From Dyadobacter jejuensis (GTDB taxonomy: Bacteria > Bacteroidota > Bacteroidia > Cytophagales > Spirosomataceae): a DNA stretch of 64,000 nucleotides. The translations under genes and the position numbers were made by a program. The stretch covers positions 1-64,000 of the forward strand of contig NZ_QGDT01000001.1 of NCBI RefSeq assembly GCF_003149085.1, given 5' to 3'. The notes beneath the pieces are model-generated. The model searched no databases and had not been told where the DNA came from. It saw nothing but the letters and a program-made list of their open reading frames with translations. Position 1 is the stretch's first letter; each line of letters starts with the position of its first letter. This document shows positions 26,247 through 34,834 of the stretch, in pieces.

Positions 26247-27488
26247 ATGAAATTTTTACGCCAGATATATGAAAGTCTGCGGTTCGCTTGGCAGGCCTTG
26301 AAATCCAATATTACACGTACCACCCTATCGCTGCTGGGGGTAACGGTGGGTATATTTGCCATTGTTGCAGTATTCACCATAGTCGACTCCCTGGAACGCA
26401 GCATAAAGGATAGCCTAAGCTCAATCGGAGAAGGGGTGTTTTACGTACAGAAATGGCCTTGGGGTTTTGGGGGAGAGTATCAATGGTGGAAATATTTTCA
26501 ATGGCCGAGTCCCTCCAATTCCGAGTATAAGTTTCTCTATGATAACCTAGAGAAAGCCAGTGCTGTTGCCGTGATGGACTTTAAAGGGAGCACGACCGTG
26601 AAAAATGGTTCAAATAGTTACGAGGCATTGATTCAAGGCGTTTCTTACGAATTTGATCAAATTTCGGAGGTTCCATTGGAAAAAGGGCGGTATTTTATGC
26701 AGCAAGAAACGACCAATGCGCGGAATGTGGCGATTATAGGAGCAGAAATTGCCGATGTCTTGTTTCCCAACCAAGAGGCTGAGGGCAAGGTTTTTAAACT
26801 GGCAGGTCGAAAGTTTACTGTAATCGGTATTCAGGAGCGAAAAGGAGAGAGCTTGGTCGATTTTGGAGGTAGTCCCGACAAAAAATGTATTATCCCTTAT
26901 ACCTCCTTCGCCAAGATGTTTCAGTCGGGAAGGCCCGATCCCGATATTGTAGTCAAGGGTTTTGAGGAGGATAAGGGACTGATAGAGGTGGAGGCCGAGG
27001 TGGTAGGGCTCATGCGTACCAAAAGAGGATTAAAGCCCAGGGATGAGAATAATTTTTCTATCAACAGGCCTGAGGCCGCTGCGGAAGCAGTTTCAGGCGT
27101 ATTTGCAGTGCTTACCCTCGCAGGGTGGGTGATCGGTAGCTTCTCTATTCTGGTGGGAGGGTTCGGTATTGCCAATATCATGTTTGTCTCGGTGAAGGAG
27201 CGCACGAACTTAATTGGTATACAGAAATCGCTGGGAGCCAAAAATTATTCCATACTTGCCCAGTTTCTTTTTGAAGCCGTTATGCTTAGCTTGGTAGGCG
27301 GATTGGTCGGAATATTCTTGGTTTATCTCCTCACTTTTGTGCCTTTAGGCAGCTTGCAGGTGATGCTAACCCCCGGCAATATTATCCTTGGACTTGGGGT
27401 CTCATCGGTCATCGGTATATTGTCGGGAATAATACCAGCCATGATGGCGGCTCGTATGGACCCCGTAACGGCTATTAGGGCCAAGTAA
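26247..27488 (+). CDS. ABC transporter permease, MacB/FtsX type
   Basis: The 413-residue inner-membrane protein has the MacB plan: one transmembrane helix near 28-50, a large periplasmic domain (about 55-275), then three helices at about 285-310, 335-360 and 375-400. The C-terminal FtsX-like domain includes IMFVSVKERTNLIGIQKSLGAKN and the ending PVTAIRAK. Such permeases move or expel lipoproteins, peptides or drugs by mechanotransmission with an ATPase partner. No ATPase or membrane-fusion gene is adjacent, so its partner must be elsewhere. The next gene starts 67 bases later and is probably co-transcribed. Confidence 0.9.
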   Translation: MKFLRQIYESLRFAWQALKSNITRTTLSLLGVTVGIFAIVAVFTIVDSLERSIKDSLSSIGEGVFYVQKWPWGFGGEYQWWKYFQWPSPSNSEYKFLYDNLEKASAVAVMDFKGSTTVKNGSNSYEALIQGVSYEFDQISEVPLEKGRYFMQQETTNARNVAIIGAEIADVLFPNQEAEGKVFKLAGRKFTVIGIQERKGESLVDFGGSPDKKCIIPYTSFAKMFQSGRPDPDIVVKGFEEDKGLIEVEAEVVGLMRTKRGLKPRDENNFSINRPEAAAEAVSGVFAVLTLAGWVIGSFSILVGGFGIANIMFVSVKERTNLIGIQKSLGAKNYSILAQFLFEAVMLSLVGGLVGIFLVYLLTFVPLGSLQVMLTPGNIILGLGVSSVIGILSGIIPAMMAARMDPVTAIRAK

Positions 27489-27555
27489 ATTGCTTGCTTT
27501 AATCGCTACTATTTCCGAAGTTCGCTTACATTCACTAAAATTGACAAGAGAAACC

Positions 27556-28023
27556 ATGAAAAAATGGATCTATTTATTCATCTTCCTAGCCCTTGTGTTT
27601 GGGGTGATGTATTACATCTCCTTTGGCTATTACAGCGAAGGCAAAAGAGGTGGCTTCGTAAATAAGCTGAGTAAGAAAGGCTATGTCTTCAAAACCTATG
27701 AGGGTGAACTCCGCATTGGTGGGATGTTTGAAGGGGACGGAACCATGAATGCCGCCGAATGGCAGTTTTCGGTAAGCCCCAATAATACCGAAGCCATAGC
27801 GAACCTGGAGGAGGCGATCAAAAACGGTACTCGGGTGTCGCTTACCTATGAGGAGAAATTCTTTAGACTTCCCTGGAATGGAGAGACAAAATATTTTGTG
27901 ACACAGGTGGACTTATTGGTCAACACAAGGGGTAATTTCTCTCCTTTGGCCCCTACTGCCCCTGAGCCTCCAGCAGAGCCTCTACCAGCCCCCATAGAAC
28001 TGGATACGACTACCGTACTTTAG
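27556..28023 (+). CDS. small membrane-anchored protein of unknown function
   Basis: I place the start at the ATG at 27556 (MKKWIYLFIF), which gives 155 residues. A single N-terminal transmembrane or signal segment (about 4-21) is followed by SEGKRGGFVNKLSKKGYVFKTYEG, a phrase seen in a family of small Bacteroidetes membrane proteins that are often mis-named after 6-phosphogluconate dehydrogenase, with no evidence of that enzyme here. The C-terminus is a proline-rich tail. It follows the ABC permease gene, and a bidirectional terminator lies after it. Confidence 0.75.
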   Translation: MKKWIYLFIFLALVFGVMYYISFGYYSEGKRGGFVNKLSKKGYVFKTYEGELRIGGMFEGDGTMNAAEWQFSVSPNNTEAIANLEEAIKNGTRVSLTYEEKFFRLPWNGETKYFVTQVDLLVNTRGNFSPLAPTAPEPPAEPLPAPIELDTTTVL

Positions 28024-28046
28024 GGGTTAATTGCTTGGGAATATGG

Positions 28047-28087
28047 AGCGGGATGACAGCGTTAGGCGCAGTCATCCCGCTTTTTTT
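28047..28087. terminator. bidirectional terminator between two convergent genes
   Basis: An 11-bp perfect stem AGCGGGATGAC (28047-28057) and GTCATCCCGCT (28071-28081) with a 13-base loop, followed by a run of seven T's on the plus strand. It ends the permease transcript and lies within five bases of the 3' end of the convergent yciH-like gene. Confidence 0.9.
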
Positions 28088-28091
28088 GGTA

Positions 28092-28427
28092 TCATCCACC
28101 GGCTTTTTTGGCCTTATAGCCCTTTGCCAACAGCCAAGCCAGGAGCTTGTCTCGATGGTCTCCTTGAATCTGTATTTCTCCTTCTTTAACCGTTCCTCCG
28201 GTGCCACAATGATTTTTAAGTTGTTTGCCCAGGGCCATAAGGTCGGCCTCGGTGCCGATAAAGTCTTTCACGACAGAGCTCACCTTTCCGCCTCCTTTTC
28301 TTTCCAGCCATACCTTGAGGGCCTGTTGAGCGGGTGGCAAGGTTACGGCCTCTTCGGCTTGGTCGTCGGTATATTCAAAATCAGGATTAGTAGAATAAAT
28401 GATTCCAGATCTATTTTTTTTGGACAT
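28092..28427 (-). CDS. SUI1/eIF1-family translation factor, YciH-like
   Basis: The 111-residue protein has the SUI1 fold typical of eukaryotic eIF1 and bacterial YciH: VWLERKGGGKVSSVVKDFIG (about 50-70), GKQLKNHCGTGGTVKEGEIQIQGDHRDKLLAWLLAKGY in the C-terminal half. Bacterial members are thought to check initiation or work under stress. I start at the ATG at 28427; an upstream TTG overlapping the stop of the lipid-kinase gene is less likely. It follows the lipid-kinase gene by 23 bases on the same strand. Confidence 0.9.
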   Translation of the reverse strand: MSKKNRSGIIYSTNPDFEYTDDQAEEAVTLPPAQQALKVWLERKGGGKVSSVVKDFIGTEADLMALGKQLKNHCGTGGTVKEGEIQIQGDHRDKLLAWLLAKGYKAKKAGG

Positions 28428-28450
28428 AACAGTCTGTTTGGGTATCAGGT

Positions 28451-29329
28451 TTAACAAATAATATTCAAACTGGAGGGTCTTATTTTTATTTCGATCCTAG
28501 TGGTATCCAGCTGCAAAGGCTCTCCATCGTAATGAATCATGGCAGGAGCCTTCGTTTCGATAAGGCTCGTGAGTACTTTGTTGTAGCCTATAAAGCGAGA
28601 AGGGACGAGACTTTTGGAGAACATTTGCTGCACGAGTTTCAGTCCATACCATTTTGGAAATGGCCGTATGGTGCAAATATCGAGCATTCCGTCCTGCAAG
28701 CTCGCTTGTGGGGCTATCCAGGCGTTATTGCCATATTGCCCTGCATTCGCAATGGTAATTGAAAAAGCATCCTGCGCGACCCCATTCAGCGTTATCCTCT
28801 GAGGCTCATAGTCCCAATACGACTGGAAGGACACCTTCATATAGGATAATAAGCCCCTCCGCTTTTCTTGACTGAAGAGGTTTCCTACGTAGGCATCGAA
28901 GCCGATACCCGCAGTACAAAAAAAAGGAATATCGTTCAATAGCGCACTGTCGACGAGCTTGGGTTTGCCGGTAAAAAGCCGGTTGAGTGCATTTTGGGGC
29001 TTCAGTGGAAGGCCTAAGTGACGCGCTAGCCCGTTGCCCGACCCCATGGGTAGTATTCCTAGTGGCACTGGGCCCGTCACCAACGCGCTTCCTACCTCAT
29101 TGACGGTGCCGTCGCCACCTATAGCCACAATGCCCTTCCAAGGCCGCTGTGCCAGATGCTCCTTTACGAGCACCGGAGCATGACCATGCGATTCGGTAAA
29201 CACTACTTCGGCGTGTGACTGGTGGTGTAGGGCCGACTTTTGAATGGCTTTTTGGAGGTCCTGCAGTTGATCCCCCGTAGAGGTACCCGAATTGGGATTC
29301 AATATGAATAAGAAAGAGGGCTTGTCCAC
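28451..29329 (-). CDS. diacylglycerol kinase-family lipid kinase
   Basis: The 292-residue enzyme has the DagK catalytic domain: FILNPNSGT near 8-16, GGDGTVNEVG at 71-80 (the ATP-binding loop) and PMGSGNGLARHLGLP near 94-108. The family phosphorylates diacylglycerol or related lipids at the cytoplasmic face of the membrane, returning them to phospholipid synthesis. The start is a GTG at 29329 just six residues before the first conserved strand; three bases upstream ends a 37-residue membrane microprotein, so translation is probably coupled. Confidence 0.9.
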   Translation of the reverse strand: MDKPSFLFILNPNSGTSTGDQLQDLQKAIQKSALHHQSHAEVVFTESHGHAPVLVKEHLAQRPWKGIVAIGGDGTVNEVGSALVTGPVPLGILPMGSGNGLARHLGLPLKPQNALNRLFTGKPKLVDSALLNDIPFFCTAGIGFDAYVGNLFSQEKRRGLLSYMKVSFQSYWDYEPQRITLNGVAQDAFSITIANAGQYGNNAWIAPQASLQDGMLDICTIRPFPKWYGLKLVQQMFSKSLVPSRFIGYNKVLTSLIETKAPAMIHYDGEPLQLDTTRIEIKIRPSSLNIIC

Positions 29330-29332
29330 GAA

Positions 29333-29446
29333 TCAGGCGAAAAATAAAAAGAGTATAAGAATAAAAACGATGATAAACAGATAGTATAATCCATCAATAA
29401 AAGGATATTTTTGTCTATCTAGTTTTTTAAAGAAGTTATCGAACAT
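29333..29446 (-). CDS. 37-residue membrane microprotein upstream of the lipid kinase
   Basis: This short frame starts with an ATG preceded by AAAAGAGC, which could serve as a weak ribosome-binding site, and ends in TGA three bases before the GTG of the lipid-kinase gene. The product has a polar N-terminus (MFDNFFKKLDRQKYPFIDG) with several basic residues, then one strongly hydrophobic helix of about 17 residues (YYLFIIVFILILFLFFA) reaching the C-terminus. It would sit in the inner membrane with its N-terminus in the cytoplasm or as a tail anchor. I do not recognise it; its position suggests a partner or regulator of the kinase. Confidence 0.6.
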   Translation of the reverse strand: MFDNFFKKLDRQKYPFIDGLYYLFIIVFILILFLFFA

Positions 29447-29515
29447 GCTCTTTTGGTTTTGAGATGGTAATTCCTATCAGTTATGACTCTCGGTATCCAT
29501 ATGAATTGAGTCGAT

Positions 29516-29968
29516 ATGCAAAAATCCGTAAAAATAATGAGAAACACGCTTTTAACCTTTGTTCTATTGTTGCTGACTACGGGTGCTTATGCCCAATCCA
29601 AGGTGGATCAGGACCAGATCTACGACCAGCTGAACCAGCAGGTGGCGCATTGGAATAACGGCGATATTGCCGCTTTTATGGAGGCATATTGGCCTTCCGA
29701 TTCGTTGATGTTTGTCGGGAAGAGTGGAGTAACTTATGGCTATACCAATACCTATCAAAATTACCTCAAACGCTACCCAGACAGGGCCACGATGGGGATA
29801 TTATCATTTGAATATATAAATATGAGCTTTCCTTCTCCTGGAGTGGCTTTTCTGGTAGGAAAGTTCCACTTACATCGCCCAGAAAAAGGGGATGCAAGTG
29901 GGTTTTATACTTTGCTATGGAGGAAAATTGATGGAAAATGGCGCATAGTAGTAGACCATACGAGCTAA
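29516..29968 (+). CDS. secreted NTF2-like (DUF4440/SnoaL-type) protein
   Basis: This protein of about 143-150 residues has a signal peptide (LLTFVLLLLTTGAYAQ; starts at 29516 or 29537 are both possible). The mature part fits the NTF2-like fold: QIYDQLNQQVAHWNNGDIAAFMEAYWPSDSLMFVG at the start, a YGYTNTYQNYLKRYPD segment and the typical last strand WRKIDGKWRIVVDHTS. Members are enzymes or ligand binders in a cone-shaped pocket. The substrate is unknown. The gene stands alone between two minus-strand neighbours. Confidence 0.8.
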   Translation: MQKSVKIMRNTLLTFVLLLLTTGAYAQSKVDQDQIYDQLNQQVAHWNNGDIAAFMEAYWPSDSLMFVGKSGVTYGYTNTYQNYLKRYPDRATMGILSFEYINMSFPSPGVAFLVGKFHLHRPEKGDASGFYTLLWRKIDGKWRIVVDHTS

Positions 29969-29989
29969 TAACCATTCGGTAGGGTAGGT

Positions 29990-30463
29990 CTATTGTCTTT
30001 CGAAAGTCAAAAGAATATTCTGAGTAGTATCTGCTTCATTGAGTACTACTGTTATGGACATTACGTCGTCATTTTGAGTTAAAGCAAATGATTTGGTGGT
30101 GGCTCCATTGACCAACTTCAATTGGTTGTTTTCTACTTTCCAAGAGGTGTCTTCTCCCACAGTAAGTATTCCCGAGGTGTTCAGGGCGGCAGTAGCTGCA
30201 TCGCAACCCGAGGCCGATACGGTGTTGTCACTCTTGAAAACGTATACCAGGTCCTGATAACAGGGTGCATAGGTAGGTAGGCTTGCGAGCAAAGGGATAG
30301 TAACGCCCGCTGTGGCTGGTGTTATGGTTTGAAGCTTCCAGCTACCTACAATCTCATTGGTGTCTTCAGCAGTGGGTTCATCCTTATCCTTGCAGGCCGA
30401 AAATCCTACGATCAGTAGGGTAAGCAAAGAGAGTAAGGATAAACGTAACGATGCAAGTTTCAT
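29990..30463 (-). CDS. lipoprotein with lipocalin-like domain
   Basis: The 157-residue protein has a lipoprotein signal with lipobox GFSAC (Cys24). After an acidic linker rich in Asp and Glu the domain starts with IVGSWKLQTITP and ends with ILLTFERQ, a pattern seen in small Bacteroidetes 'lipocalin-like' lipoproteins that form a beta-barrel. The two further cysteines (about residues 68 and 81, in APCYQDLVYVF and SGCDAA) could form a disulfide. The ligand is unknown, and no gene pairing is visible. Confidence 0.75.
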   Translation of the reverse strand: MKLASLRLSLLSLLTLLIVGFSACKDKDEPTAEDTNEIVGSWKLQTITPATAGVTIPLLASLPTYAPCYQDLVYVFKSDNTVSASGCDAATAALNTSGILTVGEDTSWKVENNQLKLVNGATTKSFALTQNDDVMSITVVLNEADTTQNILLTFERQ

Positions 30464-30548
30464 AAAACTTTGGATTAAGTGATGGTAATATGTTAATTAA
30501 TTCAACGTAAGAAGAGGTATTAAATTTTGACCAAATAATAAATCGGTC

Positions 30549-31535
30549 CTATTCCTGATTTTTAAAACGGTCGATCAACCTCTGAACGGCTTCTCCAGGC
30601 CATAACTGGCCTTGGGCTATTTGCGGCTCCAAGTTATGAAGAAGGTCTTGGATGTCCTTGTTTTTATAAAAAAGCCCTAACAACTCATTTTGTATTTGAT
30701 GGTGCATCCAGTCCAGATTCTGATTCTTTCGTTGGCGCTCCAAAAAGCCGTTTTCTATGATTTGTTTTTGGAAGTGAAGTATATACTGCCAGATTTCAGT
30801 AATACCGGTTCTTTCTAGTGCGGAGCATGTGAAAACGGGAGGGGCTATCCCAGAGGCCGGAGTAGGGAGATACTTTAATGCCATACGGAATTGCTGAGCC
30901 GCAGATGCCGCCTGGGAGCCAGGCCCGTCGGCTTTGTTGATAACGAGCAGATCGGTCATTTCAAGTATCCCTCGTTTTATTCCCTGAAGCTCATCTCCTG
31001 CTCCCGGCATCATCAGCAAAAGAAATAGGTCGGTCATTTGCTGAACCATGGTTTCGGATTGTCCTACCCCCACCGTTTCTATACAGATGTAGGCGTAGCC
31101 TGCGGCCTCACACAGCAGCATGGCTTCCCGGGTGTGCTCTGCTACGCCGCCTAAGATGCCGGTGGTGGGTGAGGGACGAATGTACACCTGGGGGTGCTGG
31201 GCCAGTAGTGGCATTCGGGACTTGTCGCCTAATATACTCCCTCCCGACCTGGAGCTCGAGGGGTCGACGGCTAGTATGGCGAGTTTATGCTCCTGTTGGA
31301 CGATGGTACTTCCGAGTGTCTCCAAAAACGTACTTTTACCTACTCCTGGAGCCCCCGATATGGCTATTCTGAAAGCACGACCGGTATGGGGCATTAGGGC
31401 TTTGATCAGTTCCTGAGCCAGCTGCTTATCGGTAGGAAGCTGACTCTCTACCAAAGTGATGGCCCGACTCAGTATGTGCCGGTCTGCTGCTAATATTCCG
31501 GTGGTATACTGTTTTAGAGTGAGTCGCGGGCGCAT
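30549..31535 (-). CDS. meaB: methylmalonyl-CoA mutase-associated GTPase
   Basis: The 328-residue GTPase (also called ArgK) guards and reloads the coenzyme-B12-dependent methylmalonyl-CoA mutase. The P-loop is GAPGVGKST (61-69), a KLAILAVDPSSSRSGGSILGDKSRM block follows, the switch includes ETVGVGQSE, and NKADGPG (near 200) is the base-recognition motif. Length is as expected. No mutase gene is near, so its partner must be elsewhere. Confidence 0.93.
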   Translation of the reverse strand: MRPRLTLKQYTTGILAADRHILSRAITLVESQLPTDKQLAQELIKALMPHTGRAFRIAISGAPGVGKSTFLETLGSTIVQQEHKLAILAVDPSSSRSGGSILGDKSRMPLLAQHPQVYIRPSPTTGILGGVAEHTREAMLLCEAAGYAYICIETVGVGQSETMVQQMTDLFLLLMMPGAGDELQGIKRGILEMTDLLVINKADGPGSQAASAAQQFRMALKYLPTPASGIAPPVFTCSALERTGITEIWQYILHFQKQIIENGFLERQRKNQNLDWMHHQIQNELLGLFYKNKDIQDLLHNLEPQIAQGQLWPGEAVQRLIDRFKNQE

Positions 31536-31669
31536 ATGGGCAGGATTGTATTGGTAGGATGGTATAAAAATGATTATTCCCTGACAATCTTAAAAGTTTT
31601 TGTCAAAAAAAAGGCGAAAAGCTGTAAATTGCTCGTTACATAAACCAAATAAAAATATATAGATTCCGC

Positions 31670-33664
31670 ATGAAAATACAATTTCCTAGCCTATACTCGC
31701 TCTTACTGGCAGGTATACTGGGCTTTTCACCCTCCTTCGCACAAGAGGTTAACAAAGATAAATATGATGCGCATGTACTTTTTAATCCTTTACTAAATTT
31801 TCAACCGGGTAACGAGATAAGAACGGGAAGTGGATCGCCAGGCCCGAACTATTGGCAAAATCGTGCCGATTATAAGATTGACGTCACCCTCGATGAAGAG
31901 GCCAATACTATTCTGGGCGAGGTGGAGATCACCTATAAGAATAATAGTCCTGAGGAGTTGCCATTTTTATGGTTGCAACTCGATCAGAACGCCTTTAGCG
32001 ATCATTCTCGTGGTGGTAAGACTACTCCTATAACCGGTGGGCGTTTTGGGAATATGGGCTTCGAAGGAGGAGCCGACATCCAGTCGGTTCAGGTGCAACA
32101 AGGGAAAAACCAGTCGGCAGCCAATTTTATTGTGAATGATACCCGGATGCAAATCCGACTGGATAAGCCAGTTAAAGGGAATGGTGATGAGATTAAAATT
32201 AAAATAGCCTATTCATTCAAAATACCCGAATACGGCTCCGACCGTATGGGTACTTTAGAAACCGAAAATGGGATCATTTATGAAGTGGCCCAGTGGTATC
32301 CCAGAATGTCTGTTTATGACGACCTTCAGGGCTGGAACGTCTTGCCCTATTTAGGTGCTGGTGAGTTCTATTTGGAATACGGTGATTTCGAATATAATGT
32401 TACCGTACCCTGGGACCATATCGTCGTAGGGTCGGGTGAGTTGCAGAATCCCAATCAGGTACTTACCGCCGAGCAACGGAAAAGATTGGCCCAAGCCGCC
32501 AAAAGCGATAGTACGATCATGATTAGAACGGCTGCTGAGGTAGGTCAGCCCGATTCCCGTCCTAAGACTTCCGGTACGCTTACCTGGAAATTCAAATGTA
32601 ACCAAACGAGGGATATCGCATGGGCTAGCTCCAAGAGCTTCGTATGGGATGCCGCTCGCATCAACCTCCCTCAGGGCAAAACAGCCTTGGCGCAGTCGGT
32701 ATATCCGCAAGAAGATGGAGGCAGAGATGGCTGGGGCCGATCGACAGAATATGTAAAAGGTTCTATTGAGTTTTACTCCAACTACATCCATGAGTACACC
32801 TATCCAGTGGCTACCAACGTAGCGGGGATTGTAGGGGGAATGGAATACCCTGGTATCGTTTTTTGCAGTAGCGAGAGCCGGAAAGGGGATCTATGGGGGG
32901 TAACCGACCACGAGTTTGGTCATAACTGGTTCCCTATGATTGTAGGTAGTAATGAAAGGAAATATGCGTGGATGGACGAGGGTTTTAACACCTTTATCAA
33001 TTTCCTAGCCGCCGAAGCCTTCAATAACGGAGAGTACAGCGACAATCGGCTGGACAATATGCACCGCATCGCGCCCATCATATTCCGTCCCCAGGCCGAT
33101 CCCATCATGACGATCCCCGATGTGGTTCAGGCACCAAACTTAGGTTGGGAGGCCTATTACAAGCCTGCGTTGGGATTAAGACTATTGCGAGAGCAGGTGC
33201 TAGGAAAAGATCGTTTCGACTATGCCTTCAAGACTTATGTGCATAAATGGGCCTTTAAGCATCCTACGCCTTACGATTTTTTCAGAACGATGGAAAATGC
33301 AGCAGGAGAGGATTTGGGATGGTTCTGGAAAGGATGGTTTTTTGAGAAATACACCCTCGATCAAAGCGTAAAAGAGGTTACTTATGTGGAGCAGAACCCA
33401 GAGGAAGGTGCCGTTATTACCATCGAAAACCTCAACCAGTGGGCGATGCCAGTAAAGATCGAAATAGAGGATATTTCTGGGGTTAAAACCCGCATGGAGT
33501 TTCCCGTTGAAATATGGCAAAGAGGAGGTACTTGGACTTTCAAAACCAAAACTACGCAGCCGTTGAAGTCGGTGGTAGTGGATCCAGATAACAGTTTGCC
33601 AGATGTCAACCCGTCTAACAACACATGGAAGCCCCTTAATTTTTCGGGCTCTGCGGTAAATTAA
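31670..33664 (+). CDS. secreted M1-family zinc aminopeptidase-like protein
   Basis: The 664-residue metallopeptidase starts with a signal peptide (about 1-24, FAQ). The zinc site is HEFGH at 414-418 plus Glu437 in MDEGFNTF, 18 residues further on, as in family M1. The exopeptidase motif GAMEN is replaced by GGMEYPG. A C-terminal Ig-like part follows from about residue 560, ending in a short tail. It probably trims peptides in the periplasm or at the cell surface. It has its own terminator at 33690 and is not in an obvious operon. Confidence 0.9.
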   Translation: MKIQFPSLYSLLLAGILGFSPSFAQEVNKDKYDAHVLFNPLLNFQPGNEIRTGSGSPGPNYWQNRADYKIDVTLDEEANTILGEVEITYKNNSPEELPFLWLQLDQNAFSDHSRGGKTTPITGGRFGNMGFEGGADIQSVQVQQGKNQSAANFIVNDTRMQIRLDKPVKGNGDEIKIKIAYSFKIPEYGSDRMGTLETENGIIYEVAQWYPRMSVYDDLQGWNVLPYLGAGEFYLEYGDFEYNVTVPWDHIVVGSGELQNPNQVLTAEQRKRLAQAAKSDSTIMIRTAAEVGQPDSRPKTSGTLTWKFKCNQTRDIAWASSKSFVWDAARINLPQGKTALAQSVYPQEDGGRDGWGRSTEYVKGSIEFYSNYIHEYTYPVATNVAGIVGGMEYPGIVFCSSESRKGDLWGVTDHEFGHNWFPMIVGSNERKYAWMDEGFNTFINFLAAEAFNNGEYSDNRLDNMHRIAPIIFRPQADPIMTIPDVVQAPNLGWEAYYKPALGLRLLREQVLGKDRFDYAFKTYVHKWAFKHPTPYDFFRTMENAAGEDLGWFWKGWFFEKYTLDQSVKEVTYVEQNPEEGAVITIENLNQWAMPVKIEIEDISGVKTRMEFPVEIWQRGGTWTFKTKTTQPLKSVVVDPDNSLPDVNPSNNTWKPLNFSGSAVN

Positions 33665-33689
33665 GACGAGAACTCAAATTATCAAATTA

Positions 33690-33719
33690 AAAAAACCTCG
33701 AAGTATTCGAGGTTTTTTT
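33690..33719. terminator. bidirectional terminator between M1 peptidase and the FabH-like gene
   Basis: Stem AAAAAACCTCGA pairs with TTCGAGGTTTTTT around a loop of AGTA. It lies between the stops of the convergent genes and has A's before and T's after, so it can serve both. Confidence 0.85.
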
Positions 33720-33727
33720 AATGCATT

Positions 33728-34672
33728 TTAGACGGTAATCAGCATGGCTCCATAGGAGTAACCGCCACCAAATACGGTAATAACGATATTTTGTCCCTTC
33801 TGAAACTTGTCCTTGTTTTCGGAGAGGGCGATGGCACAGCCTGCCGAACCGGTGTTGCCTAGGTATTGAATATTAGAAATAAGCTTTTCGAGAGGAATAC
33901 CTAAGGTGTTTATCACGTTGAGGCTAATTCGGTGATTGGCCTGGTGGGGGATCAGGTAGTCCAGGTCATCTATCGTCAAGCCGCAGTCTTCTAACACCTG
34001 CTTGCTAACCTTAGGCATAAAAAGACAAGCATTTTGGAATACATCCCGTCCAAAGGGCATTACCACACCCCGATCGTTTGGCCGCAGTACAACGGCCTCA
34101 ACAGCCTTGCCACTGGTGGCCGCTCCGCCCGTTATAATTTTCTGGATATGCATGTCCTGATCCGAGAGCCGCTCCTTGGAAATGAGCAATGCGGAGGCTC
34201 CGTCGCCCCAAAGGTGACCCGAAACCGTGTCCATTTCGTTATAATAGGCCGTGTTATGGTCCGAGACGATCACGAGGGCCTTAGTGGCTTTCCCCATAGC
34301 AAAATAGCCCTCTACCACTTCTAGGGCGTTCAGGAAGGACGAACAGGCCGTAGAGAGGCTAAGAACGGGTATGTTGGGTACCTGTATATGGTGTTGAATG
34401 GCATGCCCCAGGGTTACGATGGTGTCGTAGGGGGTGTAAGTGGCACCGACAATCAAGTCAATTTCCCCCTTATCGTAGGGCATATCTGCTAATAAAAGAT
34501 CGACGGCTGCCATGGCCATGGTAGCGGTATTTTCATCTTCTCCGGCTTTGCGCCGTTCAAATATTCCTGTTCTTTCAGAAATCCATTCGCTGGAGAGATT
34601 GTTGAGTTTAGTAAAGTGCTCGTTTCCAACTACTTGGCTGGGATAGTAATGGCTGATGGTATTAATATACAT
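33728..34672 (-). CDS. ketoacyl-ACP synthase III (FabH) paralogue
   Basis: The 314-residue condensing enzyme has the FabH layout with the catalytic cysteine Cys110 in LSTACSSF, the histidine in LIPHQANHR (about 240) and the asparagine in YLGNTGSAG (about 270). The ERTGIFERR block is typical. It starts condensation of acyl-CoA with malonyl-ACP. It is not with acpP-fabF, so it may be a second copy for branched or special acyl chains; the substrate is uncertain. It is expressed in the opposite direction to the M1 peptidase, and a terminator separates them. Confidence 0.88.
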   Translation of the reverse strand: MYINTISHYYPSQVVGNEHFTKLNNLSSEWISERTGIFERRKAGEDENTATMAMAAVDLLLADMPYDKGEIDLIVGATYTPYDTIVTLGHAIQHHIQVPNIPVLSLSTACSSFLNALEVVEGYFAMGKATKALVIVSDHNTAYYNEMDTVSGHLWGDGASALLISKERLSDQDMHIQKIITGGAATSGKAVEAVVLRPNDRGVVMPFGRDVFQNACLFMPKVSKQVLEDCGLTIDDLDYLIPHQANHRISLNVINTLGIPLEKLISNIQYLGNTGSAGCAIALSENKDKFQKGQNIVITVFGGGYSYGAMLITV

Positions 34673-34834
34673 GATTGGGAAGTTGACTTCGCAAACTATA
34701 ATTCAAGTTTAGTTTCGAAAGTTAAATATTTCGTAGAAATCGTAGTATTTAATATTTGAAGAATCTAACATTACATTCTTAAAATACCAAAAATATTAAA
34801 ATATTGGGGCAATGGCCCGACGCGATTGAAATTT

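Noticed and set aside
27556-28023. 6-phosphogluconate dehydrogenase
   Set aside because: The name is sometimes attached to this small family, but the protein is far too short and has no Rossmann fold or catalytic motif.
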